A DNA stretch of 64,000 nucleotides from positions 84,669-148,668 of the forward strand of contig JAGATQ010000017.1 of the NCBI GenBank assembly GCA_017621205.1, given 5' to 3'. This document shows, piece by piece, positions 44,620 through 54,855 of the stretch. The notes below the pieces were generated by a model. It made no database searches, was not told the origin of the DNA, and saw nothing but the letters and a program-made list of their open reading frames with translations. Each line of letters starts with the position of its first letter. The first letter of the stretch is position 1. The stretch comes from Lachnospira sp. (GTDB taxonomy: Bacteria; Bacillota; Clostridia; Lachnospirales; Lachnospiraceae). A program made the position numbers and the translations under genes.

Positions 44620-45683
44620 TATAATTGCTTCTTTATTTCCTGTATCAAAAGTCCGAGTGCTTCCTTATAGGGCTTCGCTATCGTACAACCGGCGGCGCGA
44701 ATATGCCCACCACCACCAAAAACAACAGAAACCTTACTCACATCAACATAAGATTTGGAACGCATACTAAACTTGAAATCACCACCTTGCGTCTCATACG
44801 CAAAAATAGCAACCTCCACACCATCCGTAACACGGAGCTGATCTACAATTCCCTCCAAATCCGGCTTCGAAGCATGATAAAAGGTAAAATATTGCTGGGG
44901 AATCACAGCAGTAATCACCTTCCCATCCTCATAGCACACACTTTCTAAAAGTGCCCTGCCAAGCAGCAGATTCTGTGTATACGTCTTTTTGTAAAAAGTA
45001 TCATCAATAACCTTAGAGGTATTTACCCCAAGAGCTACCAGATGCCCTGCGACTTCCATGGTATGTCTTGTAGTATTATTATGCTTAAAGACTCCTGTGT
45101 CATGAACAATTCCCATATAAAGCGGCTCTGCCACCTCAATGGGAAGCTTTGCTGCTGCTCTGGAATCGAAGCTCTCTGTAGATGCACGGCACAAGCCTTC
45201 ATGAACTATTTCTTCCGAAATCCCAGTTATTCCCTGCCGTGCCATAATTAAATCATACACTGCCTCAGAAGTAGAACTCGCTTGAAACACCATATTTTCT
45301 TCGGCATAGCCTTCGTTCGTAACATGGTGGTCGATACATATTGTCCTGTCTGCCTTCTGAAATAATGGATAAAACTCTAACCTCTCTGTATTACTCGTAT
45401 CCAATGCAATAAACAAATCAAAATGAGGAGCAGCCTGAATGGCTGCTTCTACCTTTTCCGGCACGGGACAGCTTACAATCTCACGAATTCCTCTTAAAAA
45501 GTTGAAATCTTCAGAATATTCCCCTAGATATACGATAACCTCTTTATCCGGATATTCATTTTTTATAAAATGATACAGTCCCATACAAGAACCGACACAA
45601 TCCCCATCCGGCCGAATGTGTCCACCAATGGCAATTCTATCTGCCACTTCTATCATTTTCCAAATTGTCTGCGTCATTTTCAT
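44619..45683 (-). CDS. nrnA: DHH/DHHA1 nanoRNase / pAp phosphatase
   Basis: Degrades very short RNA oligonucleotides and dephosphorylates 3'-phosphoadenosine 5'-phosphate; some relatives cleave cyclic dinucleotide products. The 354-residue product has the metal motifs GGHIRPDGDCVGS near residue 23, LDTSNTER, and the DHH motif in CIDHHVTNEG near 115, then the DHHA1 GGGGHIRAAG near 325. ATG 45683 is one base after the rbfA stop, in line with the conserved rbfA-nrnA order. Confidence 0.92.
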   Translation of the reverse strand: MKMTQTIWKMIEVADRIAIGGHIRPDGDCVGSCMGLYHFIKNEYPDKEVIVYLGEYSEDFNFLRGIREIVSCPVPEKVEAAIQAAPHFDLFIALDTSNTERLEFYPLFQKADRTICIDHHVTNEGYAEENMVFQASSTSEAVYDLIMARQGITGISEEIVHEGLCRASTESFDSRAAAKLPIEVAEPLYMGIVHDTGVFKHNNTTRHTMEVAGHLVALGVNTSKVIDDTFYKKTYTQNLLLGRALLESVCYEDGKVITAVIPQQYFTFYHASKPDLEGIVDQLRVTDGVEVAIFAYETQGGDFKFSMRSKSYVDVSKVSVVFGGGGHIRAAGCTIAKPYKEALGLLIQEIKKQL

Positions 45684-45684
45684 A

Positions 45685-46101
45685 TTACATCTCATCCTCT
45701 GAAGACTCTGTTTCTCCATTTTCTAATGCTTCTTCCGCATCTGAATGCATCTTAGCGGTTACCTCATCAATTCGTTTAGACATATTAACACCATACTCAA
45801 TGGACTGATCCATAACGAACGTTATCTCCGGCGTATTACGAAGATTAATGCTTCTTGCCAGCTCCTTGCGGACATACCCTTCCGCACTGCGAAGTCCCTG
45901 AAGAGTCTCCTCCTGCGCCTCCTTGTCTCCCAATACACTAATATATGCTTTACAGAATTTTAAATCGGGAGTCACCTCGCAATCCACTACCGAAGTCATG
46001 GAGTGGATGCGTGGGTCCTTTATTTTATAACTAATAATGTTGCTTAACTCCCGTCTTACCTCACCATTAATCCGGGTATTCTTAATGCTGTTCTTTCTCA
46101 T
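45685..46101 (-). CDS. rbfA: Ribosome-binding factor A
   Basis: Late 30S subunit maturation factor that binds near helix 1 of 16S rRNA. The 138-residue product has a KH-type fold; motifs INGEVRRELSNII, VVDCEVTPDLKFCKAYISV and LRNTPEITFVMDQSIEYG are typical. ATG 46101 follows AGGTGG, 12 bases after infB. The acidic tail ESSEDEM overlaps the nrnA ribosome binding site. Confidence 0.93.
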   Translation of the reverse strand: MRKNSIKNTRINGEVRRELSNIISYKIKDPRIHSMTSVVDCEVTPDLKFCKAYISVLGDKEAQEETLQGLRSAEGYVRKELARSINLRNTPEITFVMDQSIEYGVNMSKRIDEVTAKMHSDAEEALENGETESSEDEM

Positions 46102-46113
46102 ACTAACCACCTA

Positions 46114-48978
46114 TTATTTACGAGGTACCTCCACCATAATATAAGCTTCGATACGGTCGCCTTCCTTAATATCATTAAAGTTGTCTATTACCACACCACA
46201 TTCGTAGCCCGCTTTCACTTCCTTGACATCATCCTTAAAACGTTTTAAGGAAGCTAATTCACCCTCAAAAATCTGTTCCTCATCACGGGTCACACGCAGC
46301 ACGGCATTTCTCTGAATCATACCATCCAGCACATAAGAACCTGCAATAGTTCCCACACCGGAAGCCTTATAAGTCTGCCTTACCTCTAGATGGCCGATTA
46401 CCTTCTCCTCATAAATTGGATCAAGCATACCCTTCATCGCTGCTTCAATATCCTCAATCGCATTGTAAATAACGCTATATTGGCGTATATCAACCTGTTC
46501 CTGCTCTGCCATGCTCTTTGCCATAGCATCTGGTCTGACATTAAACCCAATAATAATCGCATTGGATGCGGAAGCCAGAACGACATCTGATTCCGTAATA
46601 GCACCTACACCTCCATGAATGACCTTGAGTACTACTTCCTCATTAGAAAGCTTCATTAAACTCTGCTTTACAGCCTCCACAGAACCCTGCACATCTGCCT
46701 TAATGACAAGGTCTAATTCCTTAACATTACCAGCCTGAATCTGGTCATATAAATCATCTAAAGATAACCGGGTCTTGGTATCAGCAAGCATCTTCTCACG
46801 GCCAACCGCCTTGTATGTCTCCGCCATACTTCTTGCTTCCTTCTCAGTCTGTGGAGAAACAAATACCTCACCCGCATTTGGCACATCGTTTAAACCAATC
46901 AGCTTAACAGGTTTAGAGGGTCCTGCCTTGCTAACCTTCTTTCCTTTGTCATCTACCATGGCACGCACTTTACCATAAGCATTACCTGCCACAATACAAT
47001 CACCAACACGAAGTGTTCCTTTTTGTACCAGAAGCGTAGCAACCGGTCCTGTTGCCTTATCAAGCAATGCCTCAATAACAACACCTCTTGCTTTTCGATT
47101 CTTATTTGCCTTAAGCTCAAGAATCTCCGCCGTCAGAAGTATCATCTCCAGAAGGTTATCAATACCTTCCTTAGTATGTGCAGAAACCGGACAGAAAATC
47201 GTAGAACCGCCCCATTCCTCTGCAACTAAACCATATTCCATCAGCTCCTGCTTTACCCGCTCTATATTAGCACTTTCCTTATCAATCTTGTTGATAGCAA
47301 CAATAATCTCAATATCTGCTGCCTTGGCATGGTTAATCGCTTCAATCGTCTGTGGCATAACACCATCATCTGCTGCTACTACAAGAATCGCAATATCTGT
47401 CGACTGTGCACCACGCATACGCATAGCAGTAAATGCTTCGTGTCCCGGAGTGTCAAGGAAGGTAATTCTCTTATCCCCGCACTTAACAACAGATGCACCA
47501 ATATGCTGGGTAATTCCACCGGCCTCATCACCTGTTACATTAGAGGAACGAATCGCATCTAACAAAGAAGTCTTACCATGATCAACGTGTCCCATAACAC
47601 AAACAACCGGTGGACGCTCTGACATTAATTTGTCATCCTCGTCCTCCTCCTTAAGCATCTCAGCAATCACATCAACCTTTTCCTCTACTTCCGCAATATA
47701 GTTATACTCTAATGCAATCTCTGCTGCCTCATCAAAGCTAAGCTCCTGATTCATCGTCACCATCTTACCAGCCAGAAACAGCTTCTTAATCAATACAGAG
47801 GGAACCAGTCTGATACGCTCAGCAAGCTCTTGAATCGTGATAACCTCTGGCAACTCAACCGTCTTAATGGTATCCTCCTCTTTCTTCTTTGGCTCCTGAC
47901 GTCTGAATTCCGGCTCTTCCTTCTGACCCTTTTTCTTCTTTTTGCCACCCTTGGATTGATTTTCATACTCCATGGTCTCATTCTGATATTTCTTATTATA
48001 CTTGTCTAAATCCTTTTGCTTATCACCCTTTTTCTTCTTGCTGGATGGCTTCTCCATGGTCTCTAAACTATTGATTGCCTGATCGATATGGTTCTCATTC
48101 TTTCTTCCACCCCGATTGTCGCGATTATAGCTGCGGCTGTCACCGTCCTTATTATAGCCGCCACGGTTATCACGGTTATAGCCTCGATTGTCACGTCCTC
48201 TGTCACCTCGATTGTAATCACGGCTGTCACCGTCCCTATTGTAGCCGCCACGGTTGTCACGGTTATAACCACCACGGTTATCACCGTCCTTATTGTAGCC
48301 GCCACGGTTATCACCATCCCGATTATATCGTCCACGGTCACCACCATTGTTGTCCCGGCGTTCCTCTCTTTTGTCCCTTCTGCCTGATTTACCATTCGTA
48401 CGGTTATCAGAGGAGCCTTCTGTTTTCTCCTTCTTTTTCAGCTTAACGCGGACCATCTTTTTGTTGCCATTCTCATCAATGACTTCCTTATAGTACACGA
48501 CCTGCTTATTGCCATTCTCATCTAATACTTCCTTCTTGAAATATTTCTCCTTTTTCTTCGGAGCGCCATCCTGCGTCTTGGCAGCCGGTGTTTTGCCATC
48601 CTTCTTGTTAGATGCTTCTACCGCTTCCTTGGATTTTTCTTCCTTTTTCGGCTCCGCTTCTGTCTTCTTCTCCTCTTTCTCAGGCTCGTGGGCGTTGTCT
48701 GCCTTTGCTTCCTTCTTGGATGCTTCTACCGCTTTCTTCTTTGGTTCTGCTTCTGCCTGCGCTTTTTCCTCTTTTTTCTCGGAGCTTTGCGCCTTGCTCT
48801 CCTCCTTGCGATAGGCAGCCTTTGCCATGGCAGCCACATCCTCTTCTACACTACTGGACGCAGTCTTAACCTCGACTCCCTTCCCCTTTAAAAATTCTAA
48901 GAGCTCCGCACTCTTCATTTCCATTCCATTTTCTTTATTGATTTCTTTTACCAAATCATATACTCTCACTTTTGACAT
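46114..48978 (-). CDS. infB: Translation initiation factor IF-2 with RGG-like repeat region
   Basis: GTPase that brings initiator tRNA to the ribosome. At 954 residues it is longer than Bacillus IF-2. An IF2_N domain (1-50) is followed by a Lys/Glu/Ala-rich linker, a region 211-291 rich in [14 protein letters not shown] repeats, a second IF2_N domain (380-430) and the GTPase core: GHVDHGKTS at 463-471, [12 protein letters not shown], then beta-barrel and C-terminal domains. ATG 48978 has GGAGG and overlaps ylxQ by 13 bases. Residues 151-176 contain a short duplication ([14 protein letters not shown] / [13 protein letters not shown]). Confidence 0.96.
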   Translation of the reverse strand: MSKVRVYDLVKEINKENGMEMKSAELLEFLKGKGVEVKTASSSVEEDVAAMAKAAYRKEESKAQSSEKKEEKAQAEAEPKKKAVEASKKEAKADNAHEPEKEEKKTEAEPKKEEKSKEAVEASNKKDGKTPAAKTQDGAPKKKEKYFKKEVLDENGNKQVVYYKEVIDENGNKKMVRVKLKKKEKTEGSSDNRTNGKSGRRDKREERRDNNGGDRGRYNRDGDNRGGYNKDGDNRGGYNRDNRGGYNRDGDSRDYNRGDRGRDNRGYNRDNRGGYNKDGDSRSYNRDNRGGRKNENHIDQAINSLETMEKPSSKKKKGDKQKDLDKYNKKYQNETMEYENQSKGGKKKKKGQKEEPEFRRQEPKKKEEDTIKTVELPEVITIQELAERIRLVPSVLIKKLFLAGKMVTMNQELSFDEAAEIALEYNYIAEVEEKVDVIAEMLKEEDEDDKLMSERPPVVCVMGHVDHGKTSLLDAIRSSNVTGDEAGGITQHIGASVVKCGDKRITFLDTPGHEAFTAMRMRGAQSTDIAILVVAADDGVMPQTIEAINHAKAADIEIIVAINKIDKESANIERVKQELMEYGLVAEEWGGSTIFCPVSAHTKEGIDNLLEMILLTAEILELKANKNRKARGVVIEALLDKATGPVATLLVQKGTLRVGDCIVAGNAYGKVRAMVDDKGKKVSKAGPSKPVKLIGLNDVPNAGEVFVSPQTEKEARSMAETYKAVGREKMLADTKTRLSLDDLYDQIQAGNVKELDLVIKADVQGSVEAVKQSLMKLSNEEVVLKVIHGGVGAITESDVVLASASNAIIIGFNVRPDAMAKSMAEQEQVDIRQYSVIYNAIEDIEAAMKGMLDPIYEEKVIGHLEVRQTYKASGVGTIAGSYVLDGMIQRNAVLRVTRDEEQIFEGELASLKRFKDDVKEVKAGYECGVVIDNFNDIKEGDRIEAYIMVEVPRK

Positions 48979-49310
48979 TCAACTACCTCCATATCGTTTC
49001 TATCAAAATACTTTGCTATTGCGTTTGCAAGGCTTGCTTCTGTTACTGCTATTGATGCTCTTGCCGCTTTGCCTATGGCATGCCCTAATTCCTCCTTGCT
49101 GCTGCAAATCACAATCGGCACTTCATAGAAACTGCATTTATCCGTAAATAATTTCTTTGTATTTAAGGATGCATCCTCTGCCACCAGCACAAAATATGCT
49201 TTTCCCTCTTTAATCGCCTTCTCTGTGGAAAACTCACCGCTTACCACCTTCCCAGCCTTCGTTGCCAGACCAAGCATATTCAGATATTTTTTATTCGGAC
49301 TCAATTTCAC
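48966..49310 (-). CDS. ylxQ: L7Ae-family RNA-binding protein YlxQ
   Basis: A 114-residue L7Ae/L30e-fold protein that probably binds kink-turn RNA. Motifs: [15 protein letters not shown] near residue 13, [15 protein letters not shown] near 41 and [14 protein letters not shown] near 76. It sits between ylxR and infB, as in other Firmicutes, and overlaps both neighbours. Confidence 0.9.
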   Translation of the reverse strand: MKLSPNKKYLNMLGLATKAGKVVSGEFSTEKAIKEGKAYFVLVAEDASLNTKKLFTDKCSFYEVPIVICSSKEELGHAIGKAARASIAVTEASLANAIAKYFDRNDMEVVECQK

Positions 49311-49563
49311 ACAACTCCCTTTCTAATTGATGATAAATCTCCTCCGGGATGGCAACCTTTAAAGAGCGGTTTAAGCCATTGTTTTTCTGTGCTTTTTTCA
49401 AGCACTCTGTTTTTTTACAAAGATATGCTCCCCTGCCATTGCTCTTCCCGGTAAAATCTAGTTTAATCTCACCTTCAGGAGTTTTTATAACACGCATTAA
49501 ATTGCGTTTATCAAAGCTTTCGCAACAACCTACACATTGTCTTGTTGCCGGTTTCTTTCCCAT
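49291..49563 (-). CDS. ylxR: YlxR (DUF448) nucleic-acid-binding protein
   Basis: A 90-residue protein of the DUF448 family found between nusA and ylxQ. It has the motifs TRQCVGCCESFDKRNLMRV and NGRGAYLCKKTECLKKA. Members bind RNA or nucleoid DNA and affect transcription of metabolic genes in B. subtilis. ATG 49563 follows AGGAAG; an upstream in-frame ATG lacks a signal. Confidence 0.9.
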   Translation of the reverse strand: MGKKPATRQCVGCCESFDKRNLMRVIKTPEGEIKLDFTGKSNGRGAYLCKKTECLKKAQKNNGLNRSLKVAIPEEIYHQLERELCEIESE

Positions 49564-49667
49564 GAAATCACTTCCTACTCTTTCGCATAGAAACGACATC
49601 TGCAAAATAAGGTATGCAAAAACTAGCGTTTTTATGCTTATATTCTATGTCCGCTCAGCATGACAGA

Positions 49668-51149
49668 CTATTCTTCTTCATCAAGCTCCTCAAATTCGGC
49701 ATCATCCGGAAGCTCCTCGAACTCTTCAAATTCTTCTTCATCAAGCTCTTCAAACTCCTCAAATTCTTCCTCAGACATCTCTTCAAATTCAACATCATCT
49801 GGAAGCTCTTCAAACTCTTCAAATCCGTTAAGCTCCTCGACCTCTTCCGATATATCGGTAAGCTCATCCGGCAGAAACTCATTTGCAGATAAATCCTCTG
49901 GCTCTTCCTTAGGATTGCCATTGGCATCATAATGAACATACTCGCCCTGACCGATATAAAGCTTGCCTTCCTCTTCCTCAAACTCGTCTGCCTGTGACTC
50001 ACTCTTAATATCTATCTTGTATCCGGTCAGACGTGCCGCCAGACTGGCATTCTGTCCTCTCTTACCGATTGCCAGTGAAAGCTGGTAATCCGGAACCACC
50101 ACTCTCGCACTCTTATCTGCCAGACATACCTTAACGGAAACAACCTTAGAAGGACTTAATGCATTACCGATTAATACAACAGGGTCCTCGTCCCAATTGA
50201 TAACATCAATCTTCTCCCCCTTCAAGTCATTAACAATCGCATTAATTCTGGCACCATTCATACCGACACAGGCACCGACCGCATCTACATTACTATCCTT
50301 GGCATAGACAGAAATCTTGCTTCTAGAGCCTGCCTCCCTCGCCACTGCCTTAATCTCCACTGTGCCATCCGCAATCTCTGTTACTTCTTTCTCCAAAAGC
50401 CGCTTGACAAGCTCGCGGTGGGTACGGGAAACCACAATATGCGGTCCCTTTGCATTGTCCTTTACCTCAACTACATATACCTTCACCCGCTCACCCGGAA
50501 TAAAATGTTCGCCCGGAACACATTCTTTTTCCAACAAGGCAACCTCGGTACGGTCATCCAAGGCAATAATGACACGGTTGCTGTTGCGTTCTATACCATC
50601 CTTATCCTGATATGTCCTGTTCTCCACCCGTTGTACAACTCCCGTAACAACCTCTTTTTCTTTGCTGTGGAAGACATCATACACATTCTGGCGTTCCGCC
50701 TCTTTAATTTTCTGCACAATGACGCTTCTTGCATGCTGTGCCGCAATACGGCAGAAATCCTTTGGGGTAACCGAAATATTGACGATATCCCCAAGCTCAT
50801 ACTTCTCATCTATCATCTTTGCCTGTGCCAGACTAATTTCACAGACTCCATTCTCAACCTTTTCTACTACCAGCTTCTTAGCAAATACCTCAACAGCCCC
50901 CGTCTCACTGTCCATCTCTACTGTAATCTCTTCCCTATGCTTCTCCTGCTCGGCTCCCTCCGCCTCTTTATCACGGGGCAGCTTCTCATCCTTCGTAAAA
51001 TTCTTCTTGTACGCTGCCTCCAGAGAAACACGAATTGCTTCGATAATAACCTCCTTTTTAATCCCCTTCTCCTTCTCTAACAAATCCAGAGCAATCATTA
51101 ATTCCGGATTGGCATTGGTTGCTGTCTCTGTGCTTGACTTTCTTGCCAT
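49668..51149 (-). CDS. nusA: Transcription termination/antitermination protein NusA with acidic tail
   Basis: RNA polymerase-binding factor that controls pausing and termination. The 493-residue product has the N-terminal polymerase-binding domain (1-130), S1 (about 135-200) and two KH domains (to about 370; CVGMNGARINAIV, LAIGKRGQNASLAARL). The last 58 residues form a repetitive Glu/Phe/Asp tail built from EEFEEFEELPDD-type units. Ordinary Firmicute NusA stops near 370-390 residues. AGGAGG precedes ATG 51149. Confidence 0.95.
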   Translation of the reverse strand: MARKSSTETATNANPELMIALDLLEKEKGIKKEVIIEAIRVSLEAAYKKNFTKDEKLPRDKEAEGAEQEKHREEITVEMDSETGAVEVFAKKLVVEKVENGVCEISLAQAKMIDEKYELGDIVNISVTPKDFCRIAAQHARSVIVQKIKEAERQNVYDVFHSKEKEVVTGVVQRVENRTYQDKDGIERNSNRVIIALDDRTEVALLEKECVPGEHFIPGERVKVYVVEVKDNAKGPHIVVSRTHRELVKRLLEKEVTEIADGTVEIKAVAREAGSRSKISVYAKDSNVDAVGACVGMNGARINAIVNDLKGEKIDVINWDEDPVVLIGNALSPSKVVSVKVCLADKSARVVVPDYQLSLAIGKRGQNASLAARLTGYKIDIKSESQADEFEEEEGKLYIGQGEYVHYDANGNPKEEPEDLSANEFLPDELTDISEEVEELNGFEEFEELPDDVEFEEMSEEEFEEFEELDEEEFEEFEELPDDAEFEELDEEE

Positions 51150-51223
51150 TGTTTCATCCTCCTATCTATATTTCTAATCACACTTTTAGATATACTGCTT
51201 TATAGCACTTCGTTTCCCTTGTT

Positions 51224-51688
51224 TTATTCAAATGCCAGCCGTATCATAGCAATCTCTTTTAATGAGACACAAAATGTTCCTTCTATTCCATCCGGTTTCA
51301 AGGTGACTACACCATCCTCAAATCCGGTAAGCTCTGCTTCGAATTCCTTCAGACCATCCTGTACTTTAAACAGTTTAACCTCCACACGTCTGCCCATATT
51401 TCTGATAAAGTCTTTCTCCTTCTTTAAGGGTCTTGTTAATCCCGGAGAGCTGACTTCCAATATATACGCATCTGCAATGAAGTCCTCCTCATCAAGCTTG
51501 GCTTCCAATGCCCGGCTCACCATAACACAATCATCAATGTCAATGCCATTCTCCTTGTCCACATACACCCGCAAATACCAGTTAGAGCCTTCTTTAACAT
51601 ACTCTACATCTACCAGTTCAAAGTGCTGCTCCTCCACAATAGGAGTAACAAGCTGCTCTGTCTTTACTTCTATCTCACGTTTATTCAC
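51224..51688 (-). CDS. rimP: Ribosome maturation factor RimP
   Basis: Assists 30S assembly. The 154-residue product has the family motifs FELVDVEYVKEGSNWYLRVYVD near the N-terminus, DDCVMVSRALEAKLDEED and EVSSPGLTRPLKKEKDF (shown in parts). The start is probably GTG 51688, six bases after AGGTG; GTG 51697 is an alternative. First gene of the rimP-nusA-ylxR-ylxQ-infB-rbfA-nrnA operon. Confidence 0.92.
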   Translation of the reverse strand: MNKREIEVKTEQLVTPIVEEQHFELVDVEYVKEGSNWYLRVYVDKENGIDIDDCVMVSRALEAKLDEEDFIADAYILEVSSPGLTRPLKKEKDFIRNMGRRVEVKLFKVQDGLKEFEAELTGFEDGVVTLKPDGIEGTFCVSLKEIAMIRLAFE

Positions 51689-51745
51689 TCGCTTCACCTG
51701 CCTTTCTTAAAGCGTTGCTGTCGATAATAGTTATTGCCAACATAA

Positions 51746-51770
51746 AAGAGTGGGCTTGCAACCCACTCTT
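51746..51770 (-). terminator. Intrinsic terminator of the DUF1189 gene
   Basis: AAGAGTGGG and its inverse around a 7-base loop, with TTTTATG following on the minus strand. It separates the DUF1189 gene from rimP. Confidence 0.85.
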
Positions 51771-51846
51771 CAAGTTTACAATATTCAATTCCATATAGCA
51801 TCATAACACTTTACCAAATGAATTGCAAGAAAAAATTCCCATTAAT

Positions 51847-52743
51847 TTAAAAATTATCATCCAGTTCATGACTGCTTACAAAGTTATTGATATCCAATTC
51901 TTCAGTATCATTGCTCATGGCGGCTGCCTGCATTGCCAGACGGTTTTGTTCCTCCTCCTGCTTCTTTAGATATAACGCAAGAAAACAATATAAGATAATT
52001 GCCACCCGAATTATCCACTTAATCATTGTCTCAATACCACCAGATGTCAGTGAACAAAGAATAACCTTAAAAATCCAGAGTGGCAGGGCAACGGAAAAAG
52101 CAGTTTTATATAGTCCGCCAAAGCTAATATTCATATTCAAAATAGCATTGAATATTAATCCAATAACCGCATAAATTAGCAAGCAGAAATAATATATTCC
52201 AATATAAAAAACAGACAATATCACTGCACAGATAATAGTAAAAGTACTAATTAACTTTCCAAATTTTTCATTTATATTATCATTATTAATAACTGTATCC
52301 CTCGACAAAAAAGAAGTCCACGGAACTGCTTGCGCTCTCCCCGCCTGCAAGACAATCATACCATCCCTTACAATACACATTGCCCGGGGGCAATTATAAG
52401 TAGCGGCAAGCTGCGACACAGCATCAGCACCTAATCCATTCATATCAGTACCAGTATCCAAATAGAATAAAATAGCACCACCACTGCTGCTCATCGGAAG
52501 CATATAGGTCTCTTCCATAACAAGCTCACCGTTGCTATAGGTGAACTGCGGAAGCTGCCTGAACATCTCGTCAAAATTGGGGTCGTTTTTCAGCTTATTC
52601 ATCGGCTGAACAAATAAAATTGCCGTAAAAACGGATAACAGAAAAATAAGCAAAAACATCCATCCACCATGCATCCTGCTGTTTTCACTGTGCTGTGCCG
52701 GCTTTATCAATCCGGTAAATGCGTTCTTTAGTGCTGTAATCAT
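51847..52743 (-). CDS. DUF1189 family membrane protein
   Basis: A 298-residue membrane protein of unknown function. One helix near residues 28-50 is followed by an extracytoplasmic domain (to about 165), then four helices (about 168-270) and a charged cytoplasmic tail ending LDINNFVSSHELDDNF. The layout and the segment FVQPMNKLKNDPNF fit DUF1189. GGAGAGGAG precedes the ATG. Confidence 0.75.
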   Translation of the reverse strand: MITALKNAFTGLIKPAQHSENSRMHGGWMFLLIFLLSVFTAILFVQPMNKLKNDPNFDEMFRQLPQFTYSNGELVMEETYMLPMSSSGGAILFYLDTGTDMNGLGADAVSQLAATYNCPRAMCIVRDGMIVLQAGRAQAVPWTSFLSRDTVINNDNINEKFGKLISTFTIICAVILSVFYIGIYYFCLLIYAVIGLIFNAILNMNISFGGLYKTAFSVALPLWIFKVILCSLTSGGIETMIKWIIRVAIILYCFLALYLKKQEEEQNRLAMQAAAMSNDTEELDINNFVSSHELDDNF

Positions 52744-52788
52744 AGTATTTCTCCTCTCCTATATCAACATCTCACGGAGAAAAGTGTA

Positions 52789-54855
52789 TCATACCTTTTT
52801 CACATTTGTAAAGGAAAATATATCCTGTATCCTAAAATACTCCCCTTGTTTTCCATAATATAAATCGTAGCTTCCCTCCTTTATCCCAAGTACACTAATT
52901 GGTATAAAATATGGTACATCTATATATTGGTCCTTCTCACAAAGCCCCTCCAGAATATCCAGCCTGTAATGGGCAGCTTTGCCAGAAAGATACAGCGTGT
53001 CTATCTCCCCATCCAAGGTTTTCATATAAAGGATTCCCTCATTGATGGAAAAGGAAGGAATATCTTCTGTAGCCTCCTCTTCTTCCATCTGCTGCTTCAC
53101 TTTCACAATAACCGCATGGGTAAGAACCTCCGGCAAGGTGTAGATTTCCTTTAATGCCATCGGTTCTCCAACAATATCAAAGCATTCTTCTTCCTCTCTG
53201 CCTTCTGCTTCCCGCTCCAGCACATCTGCCCGGGGAGCAAATGGTCTGGCTGCAAAGAAGCCCGGTTTTACCGTATACGAATTTAGAATTTCTCCCGTTT
53301 CGTAATTTAACTCCTCAATCACCCCCTCCGCTCCATCAATCGGTGTAAGCAAATTGCCGGAAAAATGCAACAGACGGTTATATTCTTCATAAAGCAGAGC
53401 ATTACTTCTTATGGTAGACTTGGGAATCCTTGTCGCTTTCTCCATCTCAACGCTTTGGTTCTGCTCATCTATGACATATACTGTAACATAGGAATATTCT
53501 TCGTCTCCATCAAAACACTGTGCATTCCTACGTTTTTGCCAATGATTATCGTAGACAAGAACCCTCGTAATATGCTCCCTTTGCTGTGGCAACCGATATG
53601 CTGCATGCTGCTGGTAAAACCATTTCACCTCTCCAACCGGCTGCAATACCTTATCCGCCATTGCAGTCGGCTCCCAAAAGCCGGGGCTGCCAAGTATCCA
53701 TAAAAGCTTGCCCTCTCTCCATGAAAGCTTTATCACCGCATGAATATTTCTGGCACTGACAAGAACCGTGTCATCTTTTTCACAGTAATCTATAGAATTA
53801 ATATGTATCCAATCCTTCCAGTTCCGATAATAATCATCAAATAAATCATCCAGTACGACCTGTCTTTTGATACTACCATCTCTCCTATCAATTTCTGTTA
53901 GTGCATTTTCCACTCCGCCATAAAAACTGCATGCTGCAACGAGATAATTACCATTTGGCAAAAGGCAGGCAGCGTGATGGATTCCCTGTCTCGTAAAATA
54001 AGTACGTCTGACTCCGCCCAGATAATCCATATCATAATACTGTGCCCCCTGCGGAACAAAGTAGGAAGGCAAAGCAATATATTTTTCTGTATAAAGAAAC
54101 CTCCCCTCCTCCATCGGGAAAATACCATATGCCTTCGGCTTCTTAAACAAATAATATCGAATCTCCCCCAGTGCATCAAATACACAGGTTGTAATCTCAT
54201 GCCCTCCGGTTACCATGATAAACGGCATAGCTGAAAGTTCTGATTTTTTACGAACCTTAATTGCAGTGGTAAGCTCCTTAGGCAATGATTCTGTTTTTAT
54301 AAAAATTTCACGCTCCCCTATTACGTTCCCCTGCTCATCTATTAAAGATACCTCCACCACATTCTCCTTGCCAGCATACAAACCAAAAACCGCCACCTTA
54401 TGCTCTTTTAAATAGCTGCTTTCTCCTGAAAAACATGTCTCCCTGGTCGGTCCCAGAACCGTATAACGTACCCTGCATGCCTCCTTTGTATAAAAAAGAA
54501 GCAATGCAGTAAGCGGTGCTTTATTGTAAGGATCTACTACCACCAGCATATTATCAAAGGTATAACAATGCCTTTTACTAAGTTCCTCAAAAAAAGCATC
54601 CTTGTATCTGGTGTATCTGGCATACCCTGTCTGCTTTACTGCTATTGTATCAGACGAAAAACCCAGACCATCCGTCCCCTCCTCCCTCTTAAATACGCCC
54701 AGCTGCTCTTTCATGCTGGTAGTAACCCAGTTCCCATTTCTCTGTACAATACCAGTTCTTGATTTTCTCCCTCCCCTTATCAGCATGCGTCCTATCACCC
54801 GTGGGATACGCTCCGCTCCTCCCTTATAGTAATACCAGTATTTCCATCGGTTCAT
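52789..54855 (-). CDS. Arylsulfotransferase (ASST) family protein
   Basis: A 688-residue protein of the aryl-sulfate sulfotransferase beta-propeller family, which moves sulfate between phenolic compounds without PAPS. The family-type segments include HHAACLLPNGNYLVA, KDWIHINSIDYCEKDDTVLVS, KLLWILGSPG and QQHAAYRLP. The central histidines fit the active site. No signal peptide is evident (MNRWKYWYYYKGGAER), unlike the periplasmic Gram-negative enzyme, so a cytoplasmic location is implied. ATG 54855 follows GGAGGA. Monocistronic by position. Confidence 0.75.
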   Translation of the reverse strand: MNRWKYWYYYKGGAERIPRVIGRMLIRGGRKSRTGIVQRNGNWVTTSMKEQLGVFKREEGTDGLGFSSDTIAVKQTGYARYTRYKDAFFEELSKRHCYTFDNMLVVVDPYNKAPLTALLLFYTKEACRVRYTVLGPTRETCFSGESSYLKEHKVAVFGLYAGKENVVEVSLIDEQGNVIGEREIFIKTESLPKELTTAIKVRKKSELSAMPFIMVTGGHEITTCVFDALGEIRYYLFKKPKAYGIFPMEEGRFLYTEKYIALPSYFVPQGAQYYDMDYLGGVRRTYFTRQGIHHAACLLPNGNYLVAACSFYGGVENALTEIDRRDGSIKRQVVLDDLFDDYYRNWKDWIHINSIDYCEKDDTVLVSARNIHAVIKLSWREGKLLWILGSPGFWEPTAMADKVLQPVGEVKWFYQQHAAYRLPQQREHITRVLVYDNHWQKRRNAQCFDGDEEYSYVTVYVIDEQNQSVEMEKATRIPKSTIRSNALLYEEYNRLLHFSGNLLTPIDGAEGVIEELNYETGEILNSYTVKPGFFAARPFAPRADVLEREAEGREEEECFDIVGEPMALKEIYTLPEVLTHAVIVKVKQQMEEEEATEDIPSFSINEGILYMKTLDGEIDTLYLSGKAAHYRLDILEGLCEKDQYIDVPYFIPISVLGIKEGSYDLYYGKQGEYFRIQDIFSFTNVKKV

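Noticed and set aside
48100..48350. Tandem DNA repeats that could suggest a CRISPR-like array
   Set aside because: Period is short and coding, with no unique spacers; it is the repeat region of IF-2.
48088..48387. Long open frames antisense to infB over the repeat region
   Set aside because: They are shadows of the [12 protein letters not shown] codon repeats; no ribosome binding sites and the infB frame is clearly coding.
49614..50002. Ser-, Leu- and Lys-rich frames opposite the nusA tail
   Set aside because: Produced by the repeated GAA/GAG codons of the acidic tail read in other frames.
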